Position numbers and translations under genes: made by a program. A DNA stretch of 64,000 bases from Streptomyces sp. GESEQ-35 (GTDB lineage Bacteria; Actinomycetota; Actinomycetes; Streptomycetales; Streptomycetaceae). The first letter of the stretch is position 1. Each line of letters opens with the position of its first letter. The notes under the pieces were generated by a model that saw only the letters and a list, made by a program, of their open reading frames with translations, did not search any database and had not been told where the DNA came from. Below are positions 7,688 to 17,400 of this stretch, in pieces. The DNA lies in the NCBI RefSeq assembly GCF_017948485.1, contig NZ_JAFFSX010000002.1:620001-684000 (forward strand), read 5' to 3'.

Positions 7688-8481
7688 CGAGCGGCAATCT
7701 CCTCACCGACAACCCCGAGCTGTACGAGGCCCGCTTCCCCGACCCCGACCGCCTCGCCGCACGCTGGGCGGAGGACTGCCTGCGGCGGTACGGCGCCGGG
7801 CCCCGCGTGCTCGACATGGGCTGCGGCACCGGACGCGACGCGGCTCACCTGCACGAAGCCGGCCGTACGGTCACGGGCGCCGACCTCTCGGAGGCGATGC
7901 TCGCGCACGCCCGCGCCCGGCACCCGGGGCCCACCTTTGTGCGGGCCGATCTGCACGGCTTCGACCTGGGCACGTTCGACGCGGTCGTCTGCCTGGACAG
8001 CTCGCTGCTGTACTGCCACACCAACGACCAGCTCGACGGCTTCCTGGCCTCCTGCCGCCGCGCCCTGACACCCGGCGGTCTGCTCGTCGCGGAGATGCGC
8101 AACGGTGCCTACTTCCTGGGCCGTACCGACCTCCTCGACACCCCCAAGGTCAACGCCTTCATCTGGCAGGGCACCGGCTACCGGTCCACCACCACCCTGA
8201 CCGTGGACCGCACCGCCCAACTCCTGCGCCGTATCCGCGTATGGACGTCGGACGACGGCGCCCCGCCCGTCGAGCAGCGCTCCGCCTGGCGGCTGCTGTT
8301 CCCACTGGAGCTGCGTCACTTCCTGGCCGCCCACGGATTCGAGGTCCTCGACCTGCACGACGGCCCCGGACCGCGCACCGAACCGCCCTGGCGCGAGGGC
8401 CAGTTGCCCGGATCGAGCGCTGACGCCGACCGGCTGCACTTCGTAGCGCGCCTGAACCCGCTCACCCATCACACCATCTGA
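7684..8481 (+). CDS. Class I SAM-dependent methyltransferase
   Basis: 265 aa. Motif I is VLDMGCGTGRDAAHL (near residue 40), followed by the acidic ADLSEAML of motif II and LGTFDAVVCLDSSLLY as motif IV. A post-core helix carries LTPGGLLVAEMRN. A C-terminal extension with RSAWRLLFPLELRHFLAAHGF is typical of small-molecule methyltransferases. It may methylate the operon's product. A non-methylating SAM use, such as aminobutyryl transfer in the way of CntL/nicotianamine synthase, is conceivable, but the sequence looks like an ordinary methyltransferase. An 11-nt gap separates it from the binding-protein gene, the only break in coupling in the operon. Confidence 0.85.
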   Translation: MTSGNLLTDNPELYEARFPDPDRLAARWAEDCLRRYGAGPRVLDMGCGTGRDAAHLHEAGRTVTGADLSEAMLAHARARHPGPTFVRADLHGFDLGTFDAVVCLDSSLLYCHTNDQLDGFLASCRRALTPGGLLVAEMRNGAYFLGRTDLLDTPKVNAFIWQGTGYRSTTTLTVDRTAQLLRRIRVWTSDDGAPPVEQRSAWRLLFPLELRHFLAAHGFEVLDLHDGPGPRTEPPWREGQLPGSSADADRLHFVARLNPLTHHTI

Positions 8482-8492
8482 AGGACGATCAC

Positions 8493-10067
8493 ATGCTCGA
8501 CGAACGCTTCCCTGGTCTGCGCCGCCGCGGCTTCCTCGCCGCCACCGGTGCCGCCTCGCTCGGAGCGCTCGCGCTCACCGGCTGCGGGTCCTCCGACGAC
8601 AGTTCCGGCGCCGGTGCGGGTGACGGCAAGCCGAAGCAGGGAGGGCGGCTGCGTGCCGCCTTCGCGGGAGGGGGTGCCAGCGAGACCCTGGATCCGCACC
8701 TGGCCAACCTGTTCGCGGATGTCGCCCGCGCCAAGGCCCTCTTCGACAAGCTCGCCGACTACGGCGCCGACCTGTCCGCGCAGCCCCGTCTCGCCGAGAA
8801 GTGGGAGTCCAACAAGACCCTCGACCGCTGGCAGGTCACCCTGCGCAAGGCCACCTTCCATGACGGCAAGCCGGTCACCGCCAAGGACGTGCTGTACAGC
8901 TACCGCCGTATCGCCGACCCGAAGCAGGCGTTCCGCGCCAAGGCGTCCCTGGAGCCCATCGACCTCGACGCCAGCCGCGCCACGAGCGAGACCGGCATCG
9001 AGTTCGTGCTGAAGCGGCCGACGGCCGAACTCCCCAACATCCTGGCCGCGTTCGGCGCGTACATCGTCCCGGACGGCGCGATCGAGTTCGACAGGAAGCC
9101 CATCGGCTCCGGCCCCTTCCGTTTCGTCTCCTTCGCACCCGGCCGCTCGGCCGTCTTCCGCCGCTACGACGAATACTGGGAGGGCGCCCCGCACCTCGAC
9201 GAACTCGAAATCGTCGTCGCCAACGAGGAGTCCGCCCGCGTCAACGCCCTGCTCGGCGGCCAGGTCGAGTACGCCCACGAGCTGAACCCCACCACCGGCC
9301 GTGCGCACGAAGGCAAGGGGCAGATCGAGATCGTGCGGCTACAGGGCAGCGCCATGCAGGGCTTCGCGATGAAGACCGACCGGCCGCCGTTCGACGACAA
9401 GCGGGTGCGGCAGGCCTTCTTCCTCATCGCCGACCGGCAGGAACTCGTCGACGGGGCGCTGTCCGGCGCGGGCGAGATCGGCAACGACCTGTTCGGCAAA
9501 GGCTACGAGTACTACGCCGACGGCCTCCCGCAGCGCGAGCAGGACCTCGACAAGGCCCGTGCCCTGCTGAAGCAGGCCGGCGCCGAGAAGCTGAAGGTCG
9601 GCCTGGACACCTCCGCCGTCGCCGCCGGATTCACCGAGGCCGCCAGCATCTTCCGCGACCAGGCCGCCAAGGCCGGCGTCACGATCGACGTCAAGATGGG
9701 CAGCAAGGACACCTATTGGGCCGACATCCTCGACTCCGGCTCCCTGTGCTGCTACCGCTCCGGCGCCATGCCCATCGAGGCGCATATCTCGCAGCGGCTG
9801 CTCACCGACTCCAGCACCAATGCGACCAAGTGGCAGCACAAGGACTTCGACGCCCTCTACCAGCAGGCGCAGTCCACGCGGGACAAGACCGAGCGGGCCG
9901 CCGTGTACGAGCGCATGCAGCGTCGGCTGTACTCCGAGGGCGGCTTCCTGATCTGGGGCTTCGCCGACTGGATCCTCGGAACGGCCAACAAGGTCAAGGG
10001 GGTTGAGAAGAACGCGCCCGCCAACTCGCTCGACTGGGCCCGCTTCGACAAGGTCTGGCTGGCGTGA
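8493..10067 (+). CDS. ABC transporter substrate-binding lipoprotein (family 5, dipeptide/nickel type)
   Basis: 524 aa, ATG with AAGGA at 8481-8485. The N-terminus has RRRGFLAATG followed by lipobox LTGC, so it is probably Tat-exported and lipid-anchored. Family 5 features are LDPHLANLF near the mature start, HDGKPVTAKDVLYSYRRI, and IGSGPFRFVSF. The C-terminal lobe ends with RLYSEGGFLIWGFADW. Family 5 proteins (DppA, NikA, CntA) bind peptides, nickel or metal-metallophore complexes. Given the operon, this one would capture the metal-loaded product for re-uptake. The permease gene starts by GTGA overlap with its stop. Confidence 0.87.
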   Translation: MLDERFPGLRRRGFLAATGAASLGALALTGCGSSDDSSGAGAGDGKPKQGGRLRAAFAGGGASETLDPHLANLFADVARAKALFDKLADYGADLSAQPRLAEKWESNKTLDRWQVTLRKATFHDGKPVTAKDVLYSYRRIADPKQAFRAKASLEPIDLDASRATSETGIEFVLKRPTAELPNILAAFGAYIVPDGAIEFDRKPIGSGPFRFVSFAPGRSAVFRRYDEYWEGAPHLDELEIVVANEESARVNALLGGQVEYAHELNPTTGRAHEGKGQIEIVRLQGSAMQGFAMKTDRPPFDDKRVRQAFFLIADRQELVDGALSGAGEIGNDLFGKGYEYYADGLPQREQDLDKARALLKQAGAEKLKVGLDTSAVAAGFTEAASIFRDQAAKAGVTIDVKMGSKDTYWADILDSGSLCCYRSGAMPIEAHISQRLLTDSSTNATKWQHKDFDALYQQAQSTRDKTERAAVYERMQRRLYSEGGFLIWGFADWILGTANKVKGVEKNAPANSLDWARFDKVWLA

Positions 10068-11146
10068 GGACCAAGCAGGGCGGGCTGAGTCGATTGCGGT
10101 CAGGCAGCGCCCCGAAGGGGCGCGGGGCTGTATCAATATGCGGCTCCGCCGCGGGGCGCGACAAGCCACGACGGCGCAGCAGCCGACAGGCGGCATACAG
10201 CGGCACATCCTTCGTCGCCCGGCGCCTTGTCCTCGGCGGAGCCCAAACCGTGGCCGTCGTGCTGCTGGTCTTCGCGCTCACCGAGGCGCTGCCGGGCGAT
10301 GCCGCGGTCGCCCTCGCCGGCGACCAGCCCGACCCGGCGCGCATCGCCGCGATCCGTGAGGCGATGGACCTCGACCGGCCGGCGTACGAGCGGCTGGTCG
10401 ACTGGGCGTCCGGGCTGCCGCACGGCGACTTCGGCACGTCCCTCACCTCCGGGCGGCCGGTCGGGCAGTACATCTCGGACGGCTTCGGGCCCACCCTGCT
10501 GCTGGCCACGCTCACGCTCGCGCTGCTGGTGCCGATCGGCTTCGGGCTCGGTGTGCTGGCCGCCCGCCACGAGGGGCGGCTCGTCGACCGGCTGGTCAGC
10601 TCGGTGACGCTCGCGGTGTACGCCGTCCCCGAATTCGCCCTCGGAGTACTCCTGGTAACCGTTTTCGCGCTCCAGCTGGGCTGGCTGCCGCCGACCGCCG
10701 TCGGCTACGGCACCGACCTGCTCGCCCACCCGGCCGCACTGGTCCTGCCCGTCCTTGTCCTGCTGTCCCGGCCGGTGTGCTCCATCGCCCGTCTGGTACG
10801 CGCGGGCATGGTCGACGCGCTGGCCTCCCCGTACGCGGCCCACGCACGCCGCTACGGCATCCCGGGCGCCCGCATCCGGTACACGCACGCCCTGCCCAAC
10901 GCCCTCGCCCCGGCCGCGCAGCAACTCGCCCGCACCGTCGACTGGCTGCTGTGCGGCGTCATCGTCGTGGAGGCCCTGTACGTGATCCCCGGACTCGGCA
11001 CCGTCCTGCTCAACGCCGTCGCCGAACGCGACGTGCCCGTCGTGCAGGGGCTCGCCGTCGTCTTCGGCGTCCTGACCGTCGTACTGAACCTGGGTGCGGA
11101 CCTGGTGGCCCAACGGCTGACGCCCCGGGCGGGGGTGGCGGCGTGA
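10064..11146 (+). CDS. ABC transporter permease (DppB type) with repeat-derived N-terminal extension
   Basis: 360 aa from GTG 10064. Residues ~50 onward (FVARRLVLGGAQTVAVVLLVF) are a normal DppB/NikB-type permease. It has six membrane segments, the EAA-type loop (DALASPYAAHARRYGIPGA), and GLGTVLLNAVAERDVPVVQG near the end. The first ~48 residues are basic, low in hydrophobicity and encoded by an inverted copy of the dispersed repeat (10085-10206). No ATG/GTG start lies between the repeat and the first membrane segment, so either the extension is translated or an unusual start is used. Import of the metal-ligand complex is the likely role, together with the next two genes. Confidence 0.83.
   Translation: MRTKQGGLSRLRSGSAPKGRGAVSICGSAAGRDKPRRRSSRQAAYSGTSFVARRLVLGGAQTVAVVLLVFALTEALPGDAAVALAGDQPDPARIAAIREAMDLDRPAYERLVDWASGLPHGDFGTSLTSGRPVGQYISDGFGPTLLLATLTLALLVPIGFGLGVLAARHEGRLVDRLVSSVTLAVYAVPEFALGVLLVTVFALQLGWLPPTAVGYGTDLLAHPAALVLPVLVLLSRPVCSIARLVRAGMVDALASPYAAHARRYGIPGARIRYTHALPNALAPAAQQLARTVDWLLCGVIVVEALYVIPGLGTVLLNAVAERDVPVVQGLAVVFGVLTVVLNLGADLVAQRLTPRAGVAA
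10085..10206 (-). repeat. Dispersed palindromic repeat, copy B, inside permease ORF
   Basis: Long-form copy in inverted orientation: GCGCCCCGAAGGGGCGC hairpin first, then the complement of the GCGGAGCCGCATATTGATA middle and of the CTGCGCCGTCGTGGC core. It lies within the 5' coding region of the first permease gene and keeps its frame open. It is the only copy of the seven on this strand. Confidence 0.82.
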
Positions 11147-12063
11147 GGGTCCGGCGCTACGTCCTCGGCATCGCGGTCATCGCCGTACCCCTCGTCCTCG
11201 CCCTCCTGGGACCGCTGTTCGCGGGCGAACCGGGAACGCGCGCCGCGTCCTTCACGCTCGGCGACGGACACTGGCTGGGCACGGACTTCGTGGGCCGGGA
11301 CGTATGGCAGCAGGTGCTGCACGGCGGACGCCCTGTCGTCCTGACCGCGCTCGCCGCCACCGCCCTCGCCTATCTGGTCGCGCTGCCGGTCGGGCTCGTC
11401 AGTGCGCTCACCCACCGCCGCTGGCTGGAGGAGACGCTGATGCGGCCGCTGGACGTGCTCCTCGCGGTGCCGTCGCTGCTGCTGATCCTGCTGGTGGCGT
11501 CCGTGTTCACGCCGGGCGCGGCCGGGCTCGCGCTGCTGGTCGCGCTGGTCAACGTGCCCGACGCGGCGAGGATCGTCCGGGCCGCCGCCGGGGAGGCCGC
11601 CGCGCGTCCCGCGGTGGAGGCGCTGCGGATGCAGGGAGAGACGTGGTGGCGTACGGCCGTCGGATATGTCGGCCGGTCGATGCTGCGCACCCTCGCCGCC
11701 GACGCGGGTATCCGGCTCACCGGCGTGCTGTATCTGGTCGCCACGGCCGCGTTCCTCGGCGTCGGTGTGGCGCCGGACGCGGCGGACTGGGCGGTCATGG
11801 TCGACCGCAACCGCACCGGACTGTTCGTGCAGCCCTGGGCCGTGGTGGTGCCGGCGCTGCTGATCGTCGCGCTGACGATGGGCAGCAACCTGCTCTTCGA
11901 CGCGGCGCTAAGCGCTCCGCTGGGTGTGCCGCGATGTGTCGTCGGTCGGCTGCGGCGCCGTCGTGGCTGGTTGCGCAGTTCCCCGCGCCCCTTCGGGGCG
12001 CTGAACCGCAGCCGATCAGAGAAGCCCAGCCGGGACCGGGGAGAGAGGGAACGACGGCCGTGA
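11143..12063 (+). CDS. ABC transporter permease (DppC type) with repeat-derived C-terminal tail
   Basis: 306 aa from GTG 11143, overlapping the previous stop. The core is DppC-like: HWLGTDFVGRDVWQQVLHGGR after TM1, the EAA loop near PAVEALRMQGETWWRTAVGY, and the final membrane segment PWAVVVPALLIVALTMGSNLLFDAAL. After LFDAALSA the remaining ~48 residues are arginine-rich (VVGRLRRRRGWLRS) and come entirely from a copy of the dispersed repeat (11911-12020). A normal family member would end within a few residues of that point. The tail is probably dispensable, but it carries the GTGA coupling to the ATPase gene. Confidence 0.83.
   Translation: MRVRRYVLGIAVIAVPLVLALLGPLFAGEPGTRAASFTLGDGHWLGTDFVGRDVWQQVLHGGRPVVLTALAATALAYLVALPVGLVSALTHRRWLEETLMRPLDVLLAVPSLLLILLVASVFTPGAAGLALLVALVNVPDAARIVRAAAGEAAARPAVEALRMQGETWWRTAVGYVGRSMLRTLAADAGIRLTGVLYLVATAAFLGVGVAPDAADWAVMVDRNRTGLFVQPWAVVVPALLIVALTMGSNLLFDAALSAPLGVPRCVVGRLRRRRGWLRSSPRPFGALNRSRSEKPSRDRGERERRP
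11911..12020 (+). repeat. Dispersed palindromic repeat, copy C, inside permease ORF
   Basis: Short-form copy: AGCGCTCCGCTGGG, then CGGCTGCGGCGCCGTCGTGG, TTGCGCAGTTCCCC and the hairpin GCGCCCCTTCGGGGCGC with tail GAACCGCAGCCGATCAG. It forms the last third of the second permease's C-terminal coding region and leaves the frame open to the ATPase start. Confidence 0.83.
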
Positions 12064-13598
12064 ACGAAACCGACACACCCGTCGCCGAAATCCGCGACCT
12101 GCGCGTGGAGATCGACGGCCGGGCGATCGTGGACGGGGTGAACCTGCGGGTCCTGCCCGGACAGGTGACCGCGCTGGTCGGCGCCTCGGGCAGCGGCAAG
12201 ACCACGACCGGGCTCGCGCTGCTCAGGGAGTACCCGCCCGCGGCCCGCGTCACCGGCGACGTACGCGTATCGGGGAACGTCGGCTACATACCGCAGCACC
12301 CGGCCGCCGTCCTCAACCCGGCCCGCCGGGTCTCGGCGCTCCTGACCGACATCGCCCGCACCCAGGTACGCGACCTCCCTCGCGAGCAGCGCAGGACCGC
12401 CGCCCGCGAACGCGTCCTGCGTGCCCTGTCCGACGCCCAACTCACGGATCCGGAGGCGATGTTGCGGCGCTACCCGCACCAGCTCTCCGGCGGCCAGCAG
12501 CAACGCGTCGTCATCGCGCAGGCCCTCCTGCTCGGCGCCCGAGTGATCGTCGCGGACGAACCCACCACCGGGCAGGACGCGTTGACCAAGACCAGGATCG
12601 TCGACGAACTGGCGGCGGTCGCGGCGCGCGGCATCGCGGTCGTGCTGCTCAGCCACGATCTGGACGTGGTGCGCTCGCTCGCCGACGAGGTGCTGGTCAT
12701 GAAGGCGGGCCGGGTCGTGGAGTCGGGCCCGCCCGAACGGCTGTGGCTCGCACCCCGGCACGAGTGGACCCGCCAACTGCTCGACACCCGGCCGCCGTCC
12801 CCGCAGGAGCATCCCGCCGAGGACACGACGGTGCCCGTCCTCCGGATCCGCGACCTCACCGCCCGCCACGGCCAAAGCGTCGTCGTGCGCACACCCCGGC
12901 TCACCCTGCACCCCGGTGAGTGCCTGGCCGTCGTCGGCCGCTCCGGCAGCGGGAAGACGACCCTCGCCCGCTGCCTCGCCGGGCTCCACCGCGACCACGC
13001 AGGCGAGGTCGCCCTCGACGGCACCCCACTGCCGCGCAGCCTCCGGCACCGCGACCGTGCCGGGCTCAGGGCGGTGCAGTACGTCTTCCAGGACGCGCGG
13101 GCCGCCTTCGACGAGTACCGGCCGGTCCTCGACCAGGTCGCCCGGACGGCCGTACGTCTGCGCGGCATCGACCGGCAGGCGGCCGAGGAGGAGGCCCTGG
13201 CGACACTCACCGGACTCGGCCTGGCGCCCGACCAGGCCCGGCGCCGCCCACCGCGGCTGTCCGGCGGCGAACTCCAGCGCGCGGCCCTGGCCCGGGCGCT
13301 GCTCGCCCACCCCAGGGTCCTGATCTGCGACGAGATCACCTCGGGCCTGGACACGGTCACCCGACGTGGCATCCTCGACGTTCTCGAACGGCTCCTGCAC
13401 GAGCGCGACGACCTGTCCCTGATGCTCATCACCCATGACCTGGACACCGCACGTCTGGCCCACCGCATCGCGGTGCTGGACGCGGGCGAGCTGGTCGAGC
13501 AGGGTCCGGCCGAGCGGGTCCTGACCGCGCCGGAGCACCCGTTCACCGTCTCGCTGATGGAGACGACGGCACGGCTGGAGGCGGAAACGGGTGCTTGA
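12060..13598 (+). CDS. Fused double ABC ATPase (DppD-DppF type)
   Basis: 512 aa, GTG at 12060 overlapping the permease stop. Two complete nucleotide-binding domains follow each other. The first has Walker A GASGSGKTT, signature LSGGQQQR and Walker B VIVADEPTTG. The second has GRSGSGKTT, LSGGELQR and VLICDEITSGLD. Both have H-loop histidines (LLSHDLD, LITHDLD). In most Dpp/Opp/Nik systems these are two genes, so here they are fused and power the two-permease importer. It ends the ten-gene coupled operon. The next gene, a lipoprotein, starts 45 nt downstream. Confidence 0.9.
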   Translation: MNETDTPVAEIRDLRVEIDGRAIVDGVNLRVLPGQVTALVGASGSGKTTTGLALLREYPPAARVTGDVRVSGNVGYIPQHPAAVLNPARRVSALLTDIARTQVRDLPREQRRTAARERVLRALSDAQLTDPEAMLRRYPHQLSGGQQQRVVIAQALLLGARVIVADEPTTGQDALTKTRIVDELAAVAARGIAVVLLSHDLDVVRSLADEVLVMKAGRVVESGPPERLWLAPRHEWTRQLLDTRPPSPQEHPAEDTTVPVLRIRDLTARHGQSVVVRTPRLTLHPGECLAVVGRSGSGKTTLARCLAGLHRDHAGEVALDGTPLPRSLRHRDRAGLRAVQYVFQDARAAFDEYRPVLDQVARTAVRLRGIDRQAAEEEALATLTGLGLAPDQARRRPPRLSGGELQRAALARALLAHPRVLICDEITSGLDTVTRRGILDVLERLLHERDDLSLMLITHDLDTARLAHRIAVLDAGELVEQGPAERVLTAPEHPFTVSLMETTARLEAETGA

Positions 13599-13642
13599 GC
13601 CCGATTTGCGGCCCCGGTGAGGCGAAGCCAGCATGTGGAGCC

Positions 13643-14260
13643 ATGGGCCATCGATCCGTACAGCGGCGCCGCGTCGCGACCAGCCTCACCGCGCTGGTCG
13701 TCGCCGCGGCCTGCGCCGCCACGCTCGCCTCGTGCGGCGACGACAACGACGACGCCGGCAGCGGTACGACGGTCAGCGCACGTCCCTCGGCACCCGACAC
13801 CGCCTCGTTCTCGGGCACCCTCCCCAGCGCCGTCGAGTCCCTGGCCGAGTCCGCCCGCGCCGCGGCGTCGGCCGTGGCCTCCTCCGCCTCCGCGCGTGCG
13901 TCGGAGTTCGAGGCGTCGGTCTCGGCGGAGGTCGAGCGCGCCAACCGGGCCGCCGAGGGGGAGCTGAAGGACGTAGAGGGGCGGGGCAACGCGACCTCTG
14001 ACGTCTCCCTCACGGGAAAGCCGCGGTCCGAGACGGGCGGTCTGCTCGCCGTCGTCGTGAACATCCGCAACAGCACCGACGACTCCGCCTCCTACGCCGT
14101 CCAGGTCGACTTCCGCGACCCCGACGGCAAGGTCGTCGAAACCCGTTACGTAGGCGCCGAGGACCTGGAGGCGGGAGGCCGGGCGCAGCCGCTCGCCATC
14201 AGCCGCAAGCCCCCGGAGCCGGTGCTGACCGCGGAGATCGCCAAGGCGCAGCGGTACTGA
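13643..14260 (+). CDS. Putative lipoprotein of unknown function
   Basis: 205 aa from ATG 13643; an upstream TTG in frame would add 16 unlikely residues. The signal sequence RRRVATSLTALVVAAACAATLASC ends in a lipobox-like LASC, so the mature protein is probably lipid-anchored. Next comes an acidic stretch (GDDNDDAG) and an Ala/Ser-rich, possibly helical or coiled segment (residues ~65-115). The C-terminal domain (SLTGKPRSETGGLLAVVVNIRNSTDDSASYAVQVDF) looks like a small beta-sandwich of the FxLYD type seen in Streptomyces lipoproteins. I cannot assign a function. It may be co-transcribed with the ABC operon. Confidence 0.75.
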   Translation: MGHRSVQRRRVATSLTALVVAAACAATLASCGDDNDDAGSGTTVSARPSAPDTASFSGTLPSAVESLAESARAAASAVASSASARASEFEASVSAEVERANRAAEGELKDVEGRGNATSDVSLTGKPRSETGGLLAVVVNIRNSTDDSASYAVQVDFRDPDGKVVETRYVGAEDLEAGGRAQPLAISRKPPEPVLTAEIAKAQRY

Positions 14261-14438
14261 AGGCGGCCCGGATCGTCAACTCCGGCGTCGCCGTGAGTGA
14301 CTGATGGCCGATCAGGACCCAACAAAGTCCGACAGGATTGTTGCTTCTGGTGTGTTCGGAACCTAGTGATATGGAACAGGATCCGACGCACGCACCCACG
14401 GGGTGCAGCGCACTGTCGTTCTGAGGAAGGTCTCGGTC

Positions 14439-17400
14439 ATGCCGCACCCGCACGCGCACCAGCACTCCTCGCACTCCTCGCCCGCCTCTCCCGCCGAACG
14501 GCCGGTCATCAGTCGCCGCCGTCTCCTCGAGTCCTCGGCCGCCGTCCTCGGCGCCCTCGCCCTGTCCACGCCGGCGCAGGCCTCGTCGAGACGCGCGGCG
14601 CCGACCGCCACGCCGGAGTGGAACGGCAACATCGCCCTCTTCCAGGTGGGCACCGAGCCCCCGCACACCACCCTCATGCCGTACGCGGACGTGAGACAGG
14701 CCCTGGCCGCCGACCGCACCCGCTCGCCGTACCGGCAGAGCCTCGACGGCACCTGGAAGTTCGCGTACGCCGACCGTCCCGACGACCGGGACCCCGACTT
14801 CTATCGCACGGACGTCGACGACAAGGACTGGGACACCCTCCCCGTCCCGGCCGTCTGGCAGCTGCACGGCTACGACTTCCCGATCTACGTCAACATCACC
14901 TACCCCTGGTGGGGTCCCAACGGCCTGGGGGAGGAGCCCCAGCCCCCGGCCGCCCCGACGCGCTACAACCCCGTCGGCCAGTACCGGCGTACCTTCACGG
15001 TCCCGGAGGACTGGTCGGGCCGGCGCACCTTCCTGCACTTCGAGGGCGTCAAGTCGGCCCACTATGTGTGGATCAACGGCGAACTGGTCGGCTACCACGA
15101 GGACTCCTACACCCCCGCCGAGTACGACATCACCGAGCGTCTCAAGCCCGGCACCAACCAGATCGCCGTGGAGGTGTACCGCTACTCCGACGGCGACTGG
15201 CTGGAGGACCAGGACATGATCCGGCTGAGCGGCATCTTCCGCTCGGTCTACCTGTACTCGACTCCGGCCGTGCACCTGCGCGACTTCAAGCTGGACACCC
15301 CGCTGAGCGACGACCACACGGCCGCCGAGCTGTCGGTGACGGCGAGCGTGCGGGCGTACGGCATCGTGGGGGAGGGGCGGTACACCGTCGAGACGCAGCT
15401 CTATGACGACCGGGGTCATGCCGTCTGGTCGCGGCCCCTGCAACAGGCCGTCGATGCCGGAGCGCCAGGCACGGACGTGACCGTACAGAGTCAAAAGGCC
15501 GTACCGGCACCGAGGTTGTGGTCGGCCGAGCATCCGAACCTGTACACCGCCGTCCTACGGCTGCGGGACCCTGGCGGAAAGGTGATCGAAACCCTCTCCC
15601 ACCGGGTGGGCCTCCGCGAGTTCGCGCTCAAGGACGGGCTGATGCGCATCAACGGCAAGCCCGTCTCCTTCCGCGGCACCAACCGGCACGAGATGCACCC
15701 GGCCCGCGGCACCGCGCTCACCCGCGCGGACATGGTCCTGGACATCGGGGTCATCAAGCGGATGAACATGAACACCGTCCGGACCTCGCACTACCCGGAC
15801 AACCCGCTCTGGCTCGAACTCGCCGACGAATACGGCCTGTACCTCGTTGACGAGGCCAACGTCGAGACCCACGCCATCCGCGGCGAGTACCCGGGCAACC
15901 ACGCCGACTGGAGCGAGGCCTGCGTGGCCCGCGCGCAGAACATGGTCCACCGGGACAAGAACCACGCCTCGGTCGTCATCTGGTCGCTCGGCAACGAGGC
16001 GGGCGCGGGCAGCACGTTCGTGAACATGCACGACTGGATCCGCTCCTACGACCCGACTCGTGTCATCCAGTACGAGGGCGACGACAGCCCGGGCGTCAGC
16101 GACATCCGCTCCGAGATGTACGAGAGCCCCGCGCGCGTGGAGGCCCGCGCGAAGGACACCGCCGACACCCGGCCGTACGTCATGATCGAGTACTCGCACG
16201 CGATGGGGAACTCGAACGGCAACTTCAAGAAGTACTGGGACATCATCCGCCGTTACGACGTCCTCCAGGGCGGCTGGATCTGGGACTTCATGGACCAGTC
16301 CGTGAGCTGGCCCACCCCCACGCGCAAGGTGTTGACCGAGTCCGGGCCGGGACGGCTCAAGGGCGAAATCCTCGCCCCCAGCGGGACGTTCGACCGCGAC
16401 AAGGGCGTGAACGGCGGAACCGTTTTCGCCCGCGACTCCGCCGTTGACCTCACCGGCTCGCTGACGCTGGAGGCGTGGATCACCCCGCACGTAACCGGTT
16501 ACCACCAGCCGATCCTCGCCAAGGGCGACACTCAGTACGCGCTGAAACAGACGAACAAGAACATCGAGTTCTTCATCCACGGCGGCGGCCAGTGGATCAC
16601 GGCCAGTTGGGCGGTACCGGCGGACTGGACCGGTAAGGAACACCACGTCGCAGGCGTTTTCGACGCCGACGCGGGCACGCTGACCCTCTACGTCGACGGC
16701 GAGGAGCGGGCCACCCGGACCACCACCCGCAAGCCCGGCAGCAACACCGCACCGCTCTCGCTCGCCACCGACGTCGACAACTGGACCCGGGAGTTCAGCG
16801 GCACGATCCGCCGGGCCCATGTCTACGCCCGCGCCCTCACGGCCGCCGAACTGGCCTCCGGCAGCCGTGGTCCCGGCGACGACGGCGTACGGTTCTGGTT
16901 CGACGCGGCCACGGTCGCCTTCACCGAGAAGCGGTCGCGGGAGAAGGCCTTCTTCGCGTACGGCGGCGACTGGGGCGACAACCCCAACGACGGGAACTTC
17001 GTCGCGGACGGTATCGTCACCGCCGACCGCGGCCACACCGGCAAGGCCGCCGAGGTCAAGCAGGCCTACCAGGCGATCAACGCCGTATCGAGCGGCGAAA
17101 CAGGCGTGGTATCGCTTACCAACGAGTATCTGTTCACCAACCTCCGTGAATTCGACGGAAGTTGGTCCCTCCTCGCCGACGGCAAGGTCGTCCAGCGCGG
17201 AAAGCTGACCCGCGCACAGCTGGACGTACCGCCACAGTCGGAGAAGGAGATCACCGTGCCGGTACGGCTGCCGGCGGATCCGGCGCCGGGCGCGGAGTAC
17301 TTCCTCCAGCTGTCCTTCACCACCAAGGAAGCCACGAAGTGGGCCAAGGCCGGCTTCGAGGTGGCGAAGCAGCAGCTCTCCGTCGACGCGGGCAGCCCCG

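Noticed and set aside
11370..13634. 754-aa minus-strand ORF opposite the ABC genes
   Set aside because: Arg/Gly/Ala-rich composition and exact overlap with motif-bearing ABC genes mark it as a GC-driven shadow frame.
14338..14370. Possible promoter (TTGTTG and TAGTGA) before the beta-galactosidase
   Set aside because: Spacing is 20 nt and the -10 lacks the final T; too weak to annotate.
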